Below, in pieces: positions 24,728 to 33,413 of a DNA stretch of 64,000 nucleotides. Source of the stretch: CAXBDP01 sp964598395 (GTDB lineage Bacteria; Bacteroidota; Bacteroidia; Cytophagales; Cyclobacteriaceae); NCBI GenBank assembly GCA_964598395.1, contig CAZRBW010000005.1, positions 23,534 through 87,533 on the forward strand, read 5' to 3'. The stretch's first letter is position 1. Each line of letters opens with the position of its first letter. Below the pieces are notes generated by a model. The model was not told the DNA's origin. It saw nothing but the letters and a program-made list of their open reading frames with translations, and ran no database searches. The translations under genes were made by a program, and so were the position numbers.

Positions 24728-26651
24728 ATGTCTTAGGAAATTCGATTGTGATCTTGGTGCCATGATTGATTTCGCTCTGAATAATCAGGTTGCCATCATT
24801 CATTTCGACAAATTCCTTGCTTATGAGGAGACCTATGCCGGTGCCACTTTCGCTTCGTGTACCTGTCTGCGATTGCAATATATAACCTTTCAGAACTTCA
24901 TTAATTTGTTCTTGGCTCATGCCAATTCCTTCATCTTCGATGACAATCAAATCTTTTAATGCATTCTGCTGAGTTTTAATAGAGATTGATGATCCTTCCT
25001 TTGAAAATTTAATAGCATTACTCACCAAATTCCTGATGACTACTTCAAGCAAGTTTTTATCAGCAATAATTGTTGAGTCCTTGGCAATTTCTAATTGGAA
25101 GCTAATTCCTTTTTCTTTAGCTGAGTTTGTGAAAATAGAAATAGTACTAGCTATGAACACATCTACTTTTAGTGGTTCTTTTTCTATTTTAAAGCCTTCC
25201 ATTTGTGCTTTGGACCACCTTAGCAGGTTGTCTAAGGTTACAAACACTCCATCAACCTCCCGCTTCATTTGCCCAAGATGTTTATCAAGTTCATTCTTAG
25301 TCATAAAGTCTGAGTGGAGCAGCTCCAAGGCACTTTTCACATGGCCAACAGGAGCCCTTAGATCATGACCTACAATTGAGAAAATTCTATTTTTTACTTT
25401 ATTTACTTCCTCTAATTCGTTTGCTCTTTTCTCTAATATTTCATTTTGTTCATTTATAAGTGCAGTTGTTTCCTCAAGCTGTTTATTGATCATTTTGGTT
25501 CTTCTGTTTATGGCAATCAGCCAAATTAGCAAACCTGCGATAGTGATGATGCCAACAATTCCTACTGAAATTAGCTTTGCTTTTTCATTAATTTCATGCT
25601 GTTGAAGATCATTTTTTGCTTGTAAGAGCTTCAGTTCTGCTTCTTTTTTTTCAGCTTCAAACATGCCTTGTGTTATTGCCAGTCTACTTTTTGCCGCTTC
25701 ATTGTTTATGCTGTCATTTAACTGTATGTAGGATTTTTGTGCTTGGAATGCAGGGTTAATATTTCCTTGATTCTCATGCGCAATGGCTAATAGTTTGTAG
25801 CTATTTACAAGTTCATCCATGTATCCATATTCTTTGGATACTTTTTCAGCTGTTTCTAGGGTTTTTATGGCTTCAGTATAATTTCCTTTTTGAATTAATG
25901 CTTTGCCCAATCTATGGAGAATTGATGCTTCGAACGACCGAAAACTAATTTCCTGCGAAAGCCCAAGGGCTTCTCTAAATTCAGCAATTGCTTCATCTAT
26001 TTGCCCTCTTTCTAAATATACATCCCCAATCACTCGCTGTGCGAAGCTAGTTAAGTACAGCGATCCATTTTGCCTATTGAATTCGATAGATTTGTTAGCA
26101 TAATGCATTGCCGAATCTAGCCAGCCGGCTTTCACATAATTAAAGGCAATATTATTAAGGCTTCGAATGGTAGTGTTGGTGTCTTCCAAATTCAGACTAA
26201 TTTCATAGGCCTGCTGGAATTGCTGAATGGCGCCTAAATAATTTTGCTGTTGATAATAAATCGAACCTAGATTATTCAGTGATCGCGAAGCCTCCTCCAT
26301 GTCGCCAATGCTATTACTGATTTGAAAGCCTTCCTTGGATTGCCTAAATGATTCCTCCCAATTCCCCAGGCGATAATTTATCCAGCCGAGGTTTCCCTTA
26401 GCTCTAGCTAATCCAAGACTATCCTTTAATGCCAAAGCTAATTTTTCTGCCTCCTGTGCATACAATTTAGCCTCTTGCAATTCAATTTCTCTAGATTGTA
26501 AAGCAAGTTTATTTAATATTTCAATTCTATCTTTTGGCTCGGTAGTTTGGCTTTCCAGCTGCTTAAGGCTGTCAATATTAAGATTTTGGCCAAAACAAAT
26601 GCTTGGCAAAAGAAGAGTAGTAAACCAGAGGTATCGGATGAGTTTCTTCAT
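24726..26651 (-). CDS. TPR-containing sensor histidine kinase
   Basis: 641 residues. A signal peptide (about 1-22) leads to a periplasmic region of some five to seven tetratricopeptide repeats (about 50-330, e.g. ARAKGNLGWINYRLGNWEESFRQ), a coiled coil, one membrane segment (about 365-385) and a cytoplasmic kinase. The phospho-acceptor His is in FSIVGHDLRAPVGH; the N box is RNLVSNAIKFS, G boxes are EDEGIGMS and SGTGIGLLIS. No response regulator gene is adjacent, so its partner is elsewhere. It is monocistronic. The signal is not known; TPRs suggest protein or peptide contact. Confidence 0.92.
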   Translation of the reverse strand: MKKLIRYLWFTTLLLPSICFGQNLNIDSLKQLESQTTEPKDRIEILNKLALQSREIELQEAKLYAQEAEKLALALKDSLGLARAKGNLGWINYRLGNWEESFRQSKEGFQISNSIGDMEEASRSLNNLGSIYYQQQNYLGAIQQFQQAYEISLNLEDTNTTIRSLNNIAFNYVKAGWLDSAMHYANKSIEFNRQNGSLYLTSFAQRVIGDVYLERGQIDEAIAEFREALGLSQEISFRSFEASILHRLGKALIQKGNYTEAIKTLETAEKVSKEYGYMDELVNSYKLLAIAHENQGNINPAFQAQKSYIQLNDSINNEAAKSRLAITQGMFEAEKKEAELKLLQAKNDLQQHEINEKAKLISVGIVGIITIAGLLIWLIAINRRTKMINKQLEETTALINEQNEILEKRANELEEVNKVKNRIFSIVGHDLRAPVGHVKSALELLHSDFMTKNELDKHLGQMKREVDGVFVTLDNLLRWSKAQMEGFKIEKEPLKVDVFIASTISIFTNSAKEKGISFQLEIAKDSTIIADKNLLEVVIRNLVSNAIKFSKEGSSISIKTQQNALKDLIVIEDEGIGMSQEQINEVLKGYILQSQTGTRSESGTGIGLLISKEFVEMNDGNLIIQSEINHGTKITIEFPKT

Positions 26652-26803
26652 TTTCCACTTAATGTTAAATCTTTTTTTTTCGTTTAGCGAATTTTTTGGA
26701 TTAAAATATTGAAGATTTCTTTAAGGTTACTTTAAATTTCTACAGATTTATGGTGGACACAGTGATAGTGCACGAAGGCATACTATTTTCCCTGAAAAGT
26801 ATT

Positions 26804-26836
26804 TTTGCTTGGTGAACTAATTTAAGTGTAATTTTG
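26804..26836 (+). promoter_or_regulatory. Promoter of the tmRNA gene
   Basis: TTTG at 26804-26807 and TAATTTTG at 26829-26836 are 21 bp apart, the best -33/-7 pair in the window for the Bacteroidota consensus. The tmRNA 5' end predicted from its acceptor stem is 16 bp downstream, leaving a short leader for RNase P. Confidence 0.65.
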
Positions 26837-26851
26837 TCAAGCAATCAATCC

Positions 26852-27217
26852 GGGGCCGACCGGTTTTGACAGTATGTGTGGTTGAGTGTAAGCATGCCGG
26901 GAGTTGGAGGTATTTCCCGTACAAACAAACTTCAAACATTTCAAACGGCGAATCTAATTACGCCCTTGCTGCCTAATCTAAGTATTAGCTAGCATGTGTC
27001 CTGATCATCCTTCGTTCTGCCGGGTGGTCGTCTGGGCATCATCACGCAGAACTGGCTTTCGTAGGTTTGTGATACGATGGCAAGACTAATTGCAAATAAG
27101 GTTTGAGTTAAGGTTTGTTTTGCACCCGACTCGGCTCGAAAACCCAAGTAAAACTAAGCATGTAGAAAGCGCTACAAGCGCCTTATCTGGACGAGAGTTC
27201 GAATCTCTCCGGCTCCA
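26852..27217 (+). ncRNA. ssrA: Transfer-messenger RNA (tmRNA)
   Basis: The RNA rescues stalled ribosomes by adding a degradation tag. The 5' end GGGGCCG pairs with CGGCTCC near the 3' end as a tRNA-like acceptor stem (one G-T pair), and the T arm is visible as GAGAGTTCGAATCTCTC. The tag reading frame is 26947-26976 and codes for GESNYALAA followed by TAA, close to the GENNYALAA-type tags of Bacteroidota. The terminal CCA is not encoded (the genome reads CTCC-A-CAA), so it must be added after transcription. It is one continuous 366-nt molecule, not the split two-piece form. Confidence 0.96.
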
Positions 27218-27220
27218 CAA

Positions 27221-27260
27221 AAACACAAAACCCAAAGCAATTGCTTTGGGTTTTGTGTTT
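27221..27260. terminator. Perfect 40-bp palindrome, bidirectional terminator between tmRNA and accD
   Basis: The arm 27221-27240 is the exact reverse complement of 27241-27260 with no loop bases, so 3-4 central bases must open. A-rich and T-rich ends give a T-run in either direction. It stops tmRNA on the plus strand and the aldolase-accD message on the minus strand. Confidence 0.8.
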
Positions 27261-27281
27261 TATTAGTTTCTTTACTTTAGC

Positions 27282-28142
27282 CTATTTCTTGGTTTTTTTC
27301 TCTTCCTCAAGCATTTCAATAAGTAAACTTAGTTTTGCTTTTAGGTTTCTGCGATCAACGATGAAATCGAGGAAGCCATGATCCAGTACAAACTCTGAAC
27401 TTTGAAAGCCTTTAGGCAAATCCTTGCCAATGGTTTCGCGGATTACACGTGGGCCAGCAAAGCCAATTAAAGCACCTGGTTCGGAAATATTGAAATCTCC
27501 TAGCATTGCATAGCTTGCGGTAACTCCACCTGTAGTTGGGTCTGTAAGCAATGAGATATATGGAATACCAGCATTATCCAAAAGAGCAAGCTTTGCTGAA
27601 GTCTTGGCCATTTGCATTAGAGAAAAACCAGCTTCCATCATTCTTGCACCACCAGAGCGGCTTATCATTAAGAAGGGCTTTTTATTTTTTAATGCATGGT
27701 CAATAGCTCTTGCGATTTTTTCACCTACTACCGATCCCATGGAGCCACCAATAAATGAAAAATCCATACAAGCAATCACAATGTCTTTGCCATTGATTTT
27801 GCCATAAGCACTTCGAACAGCATCTTTCAATCCTGATTTAGATTGTGTTTCTTTTATCCTTTTTGGATAGGGCTTGCTGTCTTCAAATTGCAATGGGTCG
27901 CCTGAACTTAATTCTGCATCAAGCTCAGTGAATTTATTACCGTCAAATAAAATCTCAAAGTATTCTTTTGAACCAATGCGAACGTGGTAGCCATCGTCTG
28001 GGCATACATAGCTGTTTGCTTTGAGCTCACGGGTGTGAATAATAGTGCCCGAAGGCGATTTGTACCACAGTCCATCGGGTGCATCCTTCTTTTCTGTAGT
28101 AGGTGTAAGTATTCCTTTATCTTTTCTTTTAAACCAAGCCAT
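27282..28142 (-). CDS. accD: Acetyl-CoA carboxylase carboxyltransferase subunit beta, zinc ribbon degenerate
   Basis: 286 residues, full length. It moves the carboxyl group from biotin to acetyl-CoA in malonyl-CoA synthesis, together with AccA. The crotonase-like core is complete: CMDFSFIGGSMGSVVGEKIARAI, SRSGGARMMEAGFSLMQMAK, LTDPTTGGVTASYAMLGD and GFAGPRVIRETIG. The N-terminal zinc ribbon is not: where the family has two CxxC pairs, this protein has WYKSPSG and YVCPDDGYH, keeping one Cys of four. It starts 23 bp after the aldolase gene and is probably co-transcribed with it. accA is not in the window. Confidence 0.93.
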   Translation of the reverse strand: MAWFKRKDKGILTPTTEKKDAPDGLWYKSPSGTIIHTRELKANSYVCPDDGYHVRIGSKEYFEILFDGNKFTELDAELSSGDPLQFEDSKPYPKRIKETQSKSGLKDAVRSAYGKINGKDIVIACMDFSFIGGSMGSVVGEKIARAIDHALKNKKPFLMISRSGGARMMEAGFSLMQMAKTSAKLALLDNAGIPYISLLTDPTTGGVTASYAMLGDFNISEPGALIGFAGPRVIRETIGKDLPKGFQSSEFVLDHGFLDFIVDRRNLKAKLSLLIEMLEEEKKTKK

Positions 28143-28165
28143 AGGAATTTTTTAAAATTCAAAAA

Positions 28166-29239
28166 TTAAGCGATTGTAATGTCCTTATTAAGGTACACAT
28201 CTTGTATTGCATTTAGCAATTTTGCACCCTCGTCCATTGGGCGCTGGAAGGCCTTTCTGCCAGAAATCAAACCCATACCTCCCGCTCTTTTATTTATAAC
28301 TGCTGTTTTCACTGCATCGGCAAAATCTGAAGCGCCTTTAGACTCACCTCCAGAATTTATCAAACCTGCTCTACCCATATAGCAATTGGCTACTTGATAG
28401 CGACAAAGATCTATCAAATGATCTGTAGCCAATTCAGTGTACATTCTATCATCAATTTTACCATAGCTAGAATTTCCCATGTTCAAGGCCTTATATCCGC
28501 CATTATTCATTGGAAGCTTTTGCTTTATAATATCTGCTTGTATTGTTACACCCAAATGATTGGCTTGCGCGGTAAGGTCAGCAGCAACATGGTAATCTAC
28601 GCCATCTTTTTTGAATGCATTGTTTCTTACATAGCACCATAGAATAGTAGCCATACCTAACTCATGAGCTCTTTCGAAAGCTTGGGCTACTTCTACAATT
28701 TGGCGGGAGGATTCATCTGAACCAAAGTAGATGGTTGCACCCACTGCCACCGCTCCCAAATTCCAAGCTTCCTCTACTGACCCAAACATTATCTGGTCAA
28801 ATTTATTCGGGTATGTAAGCAATTCATTGTGGTTGATTTTCACAATGAAAGGAATCTTATGAGCGTATTTTCTAGACATCATTGCCAAGTTGCCAAAGGT
28901 CGTTGCAACTGCATTACAGCCACCTTCCATTGCCAATTTAATGATGTTTTCAGGATCAAAATATATTGGATTTTTAGCAAAAGAAGCGCCACCGCTATGC
29001 TCTATTCCCTGATCTACAGGAAGTATAGATACATATCCAGTATTTGCCAATCGGCCAGTGTTGAATAATTGAGCCAAGCTTCTTAATACTTGTGGACTAC
29101 GATTGGAATTTGCAAAAACTTGGTTTACAAAATTTGGCCCTGGCAAATGAAGGAGATCCTTATTGATGGTTTTACACTCATGGCTAAGCAGGTTTTCTGC
29201 GCCCTCTCCTAATAATTCTTGAATTTTATCTAAGGTCAT
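28166..29239 (-). CDS. Class I fructose-bisphosphate aldolase (FbaB/DhnA type)
   Basis: From the ATG at 29239 the protein has 357 residues; an ATG at 29263 would add eight residues of unlikely type. Family features are SILPVDQGIEHSGGASFAKNP, FIVKINHNELLTYPNK, GAVAVGATIYFGS and the C-terminal INKRAGGMGLISGRKAFQRP. These belong to the Schiff-base aldolases of the DeoC/LacD superfamily that cleave fructose-1,6-bisphosphate in glycolysis. accD follows after 23 bp, so an operon is likely. Two GCGGGAGG octamers of opposite orientation lie in the gene. Confidence 0.9.
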   Translation of the reverse strand: MTLDKIQELLGEGAENLLSHECKTINKDLLHLPGPNFVNQVFANSNRSPQVLRSLAQLFNTGRLANTGYVSILPVDQGIEHSGGASFAKNPIYFDPENIIKLAMEGGCNAVATTFGNLAMMSRKYAHKIPFIVKINHNELLTYPNKFDQIMFGSVEEAWNLGAVAVGATIYFGSDESSRQIVEVAQAFERAHELGMATILWCYVRNNAFKKDGVDYHVAADLTAQANHLGVTIQADIIKQKLPMNNGGYKALNMGNSSYGKIDDRMYTELATDHLIDLCRYQVANCYMGRAGLINSGGESKGASDFADAVKTAVINKRAGGMGLISGRKAFQRPMDEGAKLLNAIQDVYLNKDITIA

Positions 29240-29453
29240 GACGAGTGAATATGAATGATTCATTAATGGACTTCAAAGATATAGTTTTTTTGGCAAAGGA
29301 ATATGTGTTCATCCTGTACAATTGATAAGTTGCTTATATATCTCGCTCATCCGCATTGATTTAATTGTTGCAAAATACACTTTTTTATCAACGGTATTTG
29401 AAAAGAAAAAAATGAAAAGAATTGATTGTATATTGAAACTCAAAAAATAACCC

Positions 29454-30533
29454 ATGAATGATATGAGAAATTCTGCTTGGCTTTTCATTTTCGCTTTTGT
29501 ATTTATTTTTTCATCCTGTGCGGATGAAAATTACTTGGATAAAAAGCTTGCAGATGAAGCCGTATCTGCATTAGTTGAGAAAGAACGTGTGCCTGGGTTG
29601 GCTATTTCTGTTTGGCAAAAAGGCAAAATCGTATGGTCAAAAGGCTATGGTTTTGCAGATTTAGAGCAGCAAGTGCCCGTAGATCCTTTTCAAACTAGAT
29701 TCCGTATTGGAAGCATTTCAAAGCCGATTGCCGCTGCTGCAATGGCAAAAGTATATGAAAGAGGCCAAATAGATTTGGACGCATCTATCTATAAGTATCT
29801 CCCTCAATTTCCTAAAAAAGAGTATGATTTTACCACCCGTCAGCTAGCTGGTCATATTGCAGGTATTCGTCATTATAACGGAACTGAATTTTTGAGTGAT
29901 GATAGATACCAAACTGTGTGGGAAGGCTTAGCTATTTTTAAAGATGACTCCTTGTTATTCGAGCCAGGATCAAAGTATAATTACTCTACCTACGGCTGGA
30001 ATTTGCTGAGCGCGGTTGCTGAAATAGCATCTGGAAAAGAATTTTTGAATTTAGTTCAAACAGAGGTTCTTAATCCATTGGGATTGGAAAAAACGCATGC
30101 TGATTGGAACCAAGAAATAATCCCTTGGCGTACTAGATTCTATCAACTCACGCCTACAGAAGTGCAACACGCCCCGCATGTAGATCAAAGCATAAAATGG
30201 GCGGGTGGAGGTTTCCTCTCTACTACAGATGACCTGATCAAATTTGGCCAAGGCTTTATGAAGCCTGGTTATTTAAAGCAGGAAACATTGGATATTTGGT
30301 TGACTAGCCAAAAGCTGAATGATGGTACTGAAACAGGCTATGGTATTGGCTGGAGAGTTGGTACTCTCGCTGGCAAATATAAGTGGTTTGGCCATTCAGG
30401 AGGTTCTATTGGCGGCACCAGTTGGCTGATCGTTTTTCCTGAAGAGGAAGTGATTGTAGCTGTATTGTCTAATATTGGTGGCCTGAGCTATGGACAGGTT
30501 CCTTTCCAAGTTGGGCAGTTTTTTATAGAATAA
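29454..30533 (+). CDS. Serine hydrolase of the beta-lactamase/class C (PF00144) type, lipoprotein
   Basis: 359 residues. The N-terminus is a lipoprotein signal with lipobox FSSC (Cys22), so the protein is anchored outside the cytoplasm. The catalytic serine is S87 in RIGSISKPIA (SxxK), the Tyr motif is YNYSTYGWN (YxN-like), and the third element is GHSGGSIGGTSW. Proteins of this group are mostly esterases or D-amino-acid peptidases, and only a few are true beta-lactamases; the substrate is not readable. A second start at codon 4 is possible. It converges with the VapC-like gene after 7 bp. Confidence 0.88.
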   Translation: MNDMRNSAWLFIFAFVFIFSSCADENYLDKKLADEAVSALVEKERVPGLAISVWQKGKIVWSKGYGFADLEQQVPVDPFQTRFRIGSISKPIAAAAMAKVYERGQIDLDASIYKYLPQFPKKEYDFTTRQLAGHIAGIRHYNGTEFLSDDRYQTVWEGLAIFKDDSLLFEPGSKYNYSTYGWNLLSAVAEIASGKEFLNLVQTEVLNPLGLEKTHADWNQEIIPWRTRFYQLTPTEVQHAPHVDQSIKWAGGGFLSTTDDLIKFGQGFMKPGYLKQETLDIWLTSQKLNDGTETGYGIGWRVGTLAGKYKWFGHSGGSIGGTSWLIVFPEEEVIVAVLSNIGGLSYGQVPFQVGQFFIE

Positions 30534-30540
30534 CTGCCTA

Positions 30541-30912
30541 TTAGAGATGAACTAGAAGTAAATCCAATTGGCTAATTTTAGTTAGGTTTTTATTGGATGA
30601 ACACATTGGTATTTGCTTTTCAATGGCAGACGCTGCTTTAATAGCTTCATCTAGGTTTACACCAAACTCATGACCCAAAATAATCGCACGTTCTTTTACT
30701 GAATCGGTAAGGGCAATTACCGTAAACTCACGTATTATCCGCTTCAAAAGCACTATTTTCTTTGTATCAAGGCTCGCTGTCCCAAGCAATTCCATTTCGG
30801 TAATTATTGAAATGTAGACGTCCTTACCTTGAAGAAAGGAGCTTATTTCATTATTACCATCTAATAAGGCAGCTAATATTCTGGTGTCTATTAATATTTT
30901 ATTACTATGCAT
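30541..30912 (-). CDS. VapC-like PIN-domain toxin
   Basis: 123 residues, the length of a type II PIN-domain RNase toxin. Acidic residues expected for metal binding are D9 (ILIDTRI), E39/E41 (ITEMEL) and D88/E89 (GVNLDEAI). The usual fourth acidic position near the C-terminus is occupied by SSNKNL, with Asn. Such toxins cut tRNA or other RNA and are held inactive by a small partner. The 47-residue frame immediately upstream (6-bp gap) is the natural antitoxin candidate. Confidence 0.8.
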   Translation of the reverse strand: MHSNKILIDTRILAALLDGNNEISSFLQGKDVYISIITEMELLGTASLDTKKIVLLKRIIREFTVIALTDSVKERAIILGHEFGVNLDEAIKAASAIEKQIPMCSSNKNLTKISQLDLLLVHL

Positions 30913-30918
30913 GATGAA

Positions 30919-31062
30919 TTATTTTAAAAGACCACTAATTTTTCCTTTATACTTTTTAGCATTAAAACCTGCCATTTTCTTGCTGTGGCTAGCTTTGTTT
31001 AAATCTTCAAAGGCTTGATTGAGCTTGTCAAGCGAAATGGGCTTTTTTACTTCTATTGTCAT
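30919..31062 (-). CDS. Small putative antitoxin partner of the PIN-domain toxin
   Basis: A 47-residue frame starts at the ATG at 31062 and ends 6 bp before the toxin start. It begins MTIEVKKPISLDKLNQAF and has a basic C-terminal half (HSKKMAGFNAKKYKGKI). The size, position and order (antitoxin first) are those of a VapBC-like pair. The basic C-terminal half is not a typical VapB DNA-binding domain, and it is shorter than most antitoxins; DNA binding and toxin neutralisation are inferred from context. Confidence 0.6.
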   Translation of the reverse strand: MTIEVKKPISLDKLNQAFEDLNKASHSKKMAGFNAKKYKGKISGLLK

Positions 31063-31160
31063 ATCACTTTTATTTTTTAATCCATCCAATATAGTTAATT
31101 CTTAGCAGATTGTGAAGCATTTTAAAGAGTATTGCATCTTTAATGGCTCTTTAGGGCAAT

Positions 31161-32558
31161 TTAAACCCACTTTTCCATGTTGACCAATGGTGAGTGGTAT
31201 TTCAAATTATTTTGATGTTGATCGGGTCTATTAATTTTAAAGCCTTCTAACTGCGCAATTTCTGGAATCCAAGTTCTCACGTATTCACCTTGTGGATCGT
31301 ATCTTTTGGCTTGAGTTAAAATATTGAAATAGCGATTTTCTCTTGGGTCGTTGCCAACACCTGCCACATAGGCCCAGTTGCCCCAATTGCTGCATGGGTC
31401 GTAGTCGATCAGACAGTGCTCGAACCAAGCCGCTCCCCAGCGCCAGTCAATTTGTAAATCTTTGGTAAGAAAACTCGCTACATTTTGGCGACCACGATTG
31501 CTCATAAATCCCGTAAGTTTCAATTCTCGCATATTGGCGTCGATAAATGGAATGCCCGTTTCACCCTCCCGCCATTTTATAAACTTTGCTATGTCATTCC
31601 TCCACCTTATAGATTTATTGTCTTTTAGCCCTCCCTCTGCAAATAGCTTATTCCCAAATTTCCTTGCTATAAACCGAAAGTAATCTCTCCAAATAAGCTC
31701 AAAAATCAACCAATAAGTAGATTGATTTTTCTTGCGCTCCTTTTCATAATTAGCGATTTCAAAATAAATATATCTTGGACTTATGCAGCCCAATGAGAGC
31801 CATGGAGATAATTTGCTTGAGTAATCCGTACCGATAAGACCATTTCTAGTCTCTTTGTATTCTATAATCAAATTACTTTCCCACAGATAATAATTTAATC
31901 TCTCAAGCGCCGTTTTTTCTCCTCCCGAAAATGGAAAGGCAGAATTTGCTTGTTTTGGCGGCAAGGCAAAACCGAAGGACGCTAAGCTTGGAATTTCGCC
32001 AGCTTCCAATCCTTTTGGATATTGGATTTCGGTAGGAGCAGGAAATAATCTCCTCACTTTCGTAGTCTTTTCAGTATCTTTTCGGAACTCAGTGAATATA
32101 TCAGGAATATGCTGTGCGGAAAAGGAAATATCATCGGCATGGAATAATGTGCTTTGCCAGAAATATTCGATACTTATTCCCTGCGCAAAGAGTTTGTTCT
32201 CCAATTTTTTTTCTACCAATAGTTCTTCTTGGGTAACTTCTTGGCTAGTGTAAACAATAGTAGCTTTGAGATTTTGAGCCAAGTCAGGAAGAATATCTTC
32301 TGGCTTACCTACCTTAACAAGCAAATCACCACCTATATTTTTTAATGAGGATCGCAAATCTGCTAGTGCCTCCAATAAAAATTTGAGTCTGTGAGCACCT
32401 GTTTTTGAGAATCCAAGATCGCCTTGAGCAAAGCTTCTTTGATCTATGATATATACTGGAATTTGATATTCAGTCTTTTGAATTGCCGAGCTGAGCACCT
32501 CATTATCATGCAGTCTCAGATCATTTCTCAACCACACAATTGCTGTCCCTTTTTTCAT
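31161..32558 (-). CDS. Cryptochrome/photolyase, DASH type
   Basis: 465 residues. The N-terminal photolyase alpha/beta domain (AIVWLRNDLRLHDNEVL) is followed by the helical FAD-binding domain with YSSKLSPWLSLGCISPR, LIWRDYFRF, GFMSNRGRQNVASFLTKDLQIDWRWGAAWFE and DYDPCSNWGNW. The last elements and the overall length fit DASH cryptochromes, which repair cyclobutane dimers in single-stranded DNA and may also signal. It is the last gene before the DUF4197 gene on the same strand but 48 bp away, so co-transcription is possible. Confidence 0.9.
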   Translation of the reverse strand: MKKGTAIVWLRNDLRLHDNEVLSSAIQKTEYQIPVYIIDQRSFAQGDLGFSKTGAHRLKFLLEALADLRSSLKNIGGDLLVKVGKPEDILPDLAQNLKATIVYTSQEVTQEELLVEKKLENKLFAQGISIEYFWQSTLFHADDISFSAQHIPDIFTEFRKDTEKTTKVRRLFPAPTEIQYPKGLEAGEIPSLASFGFALPPKQANSAFPFSGGEKTALERLNYYLWESNLIIEYKETRNGLIGTDYSSKLSPWLSLGCISPRYIYFEIANYEKERKKNQSTYWLIFELIWRDYFRFIARKFGNKLFAEGGLKDNKSIRWRNDIAKFIKWREGETGIPFIDANMRELKLTGFMSNRGRQNVASFLTKDLQIDWRWGAAWFEHCLIDYDPCSNWGNWAYVAGVGNDPRENRYFNILTQAKRYDPQGEYVRTWIPEIAQLEGFKINRPDQHQNNLKYHSPLVNMEKWV

Positions 32559-32606
32559 GTAGGAATAACAGCCTGTGCAGAAATTGGTTATTTAATTTCT
32601 AAGAAA

Positions 32607-33323
32607 TTATGGGTTTGTGGTGTTACCAAATACCCTTTTTAGGATTGCTGTGGTTCGCTCTGCAGGGTTTGTTCTTATGGCTAATTCTTCTTGAGCTACC
32701 ATAGTAAATAAGCCTTCCAAAGCCTTATGAGTTACATAAGCATCCAAATCTACCTGCACGGGTCTCACCAGCGGAATTCGATTGTATCGAGTAAATATAT
32801 CTGCCCATAAACGAGTGGCATTAGTATTTTCTAAATGCACTCGGATAATAGGGCTGAATGCAGCAGTTAGTTTAGCATGGGTATTTCTTTGTAAAAAGCG
32901 GGTGGCTTCATCATTCTCACCTTTTACTATTGCCAGTGCTTCAGTAATTGTTAATTGCCTTAAAGCATCTCTAAAAATTGGGCCGGCCTCCTTTGAGGCG
33001 TCTTCTGCGGCTCTATTCATGGCTGTGATTGCTTTTTGAATTTCGCCATCTAAACCAATGCTTCTAAGTGCATCAGCAACAGTTTGCGCTTCGGGAGGTA
33101 TGGGTATTCTAATCAGCGAATTTCCCAAGAAACCATCCACAACAGAGGCTTTGGTTACTCCATTATTAATTCCTTTGAGCAAGGCTTCGTTTATTCCCAA
33201 ACGAGCCTCACTTTCGGTTAGTGGGCCAAGTCCTAGACTGCTGAGATCAATAACTGAACATGAAGATGCCGAGAAGACAATGAATAAACCTGTTAAAGCA
33301 AAAAGTTTGAAGGATGATTTCAT
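32607..33323 (-). CDS. DUF4197 family lipoprotein
   Basis: 238 residues. A short signal with lipobox ASSC (Cys22) is followed by a helical domain with LTESEARLGINEALLKGINNGV, IPIPPEAQTVADALRSIGL, and AAEDASKEAGPIFRDALRQLTITEALAIVKG, the pattern of the DUF4197 family. It should be a periplasmic or outer-membrane-anchored protein of unknown function. Divergent from the S9 peptidase gene, with 90 bp between. Confidence 0.88.
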   Translation of the reverse strand: MKSSFKLFALTGLFIVFSASSCSVIDLSSLGLGPLTESEARLGINEALLKGINNGVTKASVVDGFLGNSLIRIPIPPEAQTVADALRSIGLDGEIQKAITAMNRAAEDASKEAGPIFRDALRQLTITEALAIVKGENDEATRFLQRNTHAKLTAAFSPIIRVHLENTNATRLWADIFTRYNRIPLVRPVQVDLDAYVTHKALEGLFTMVAQEELAIRTNPAERTTAILKRVFGNTTNP

Positions 33324-33413
33324 TTAAAATATTATTAGATAAAAAATAGAAAAGCTTTTCTAAATTTAGAGGTTAGATGTCGAAATAAAAATAAACTCAA
33401 ACCTACATAGATT

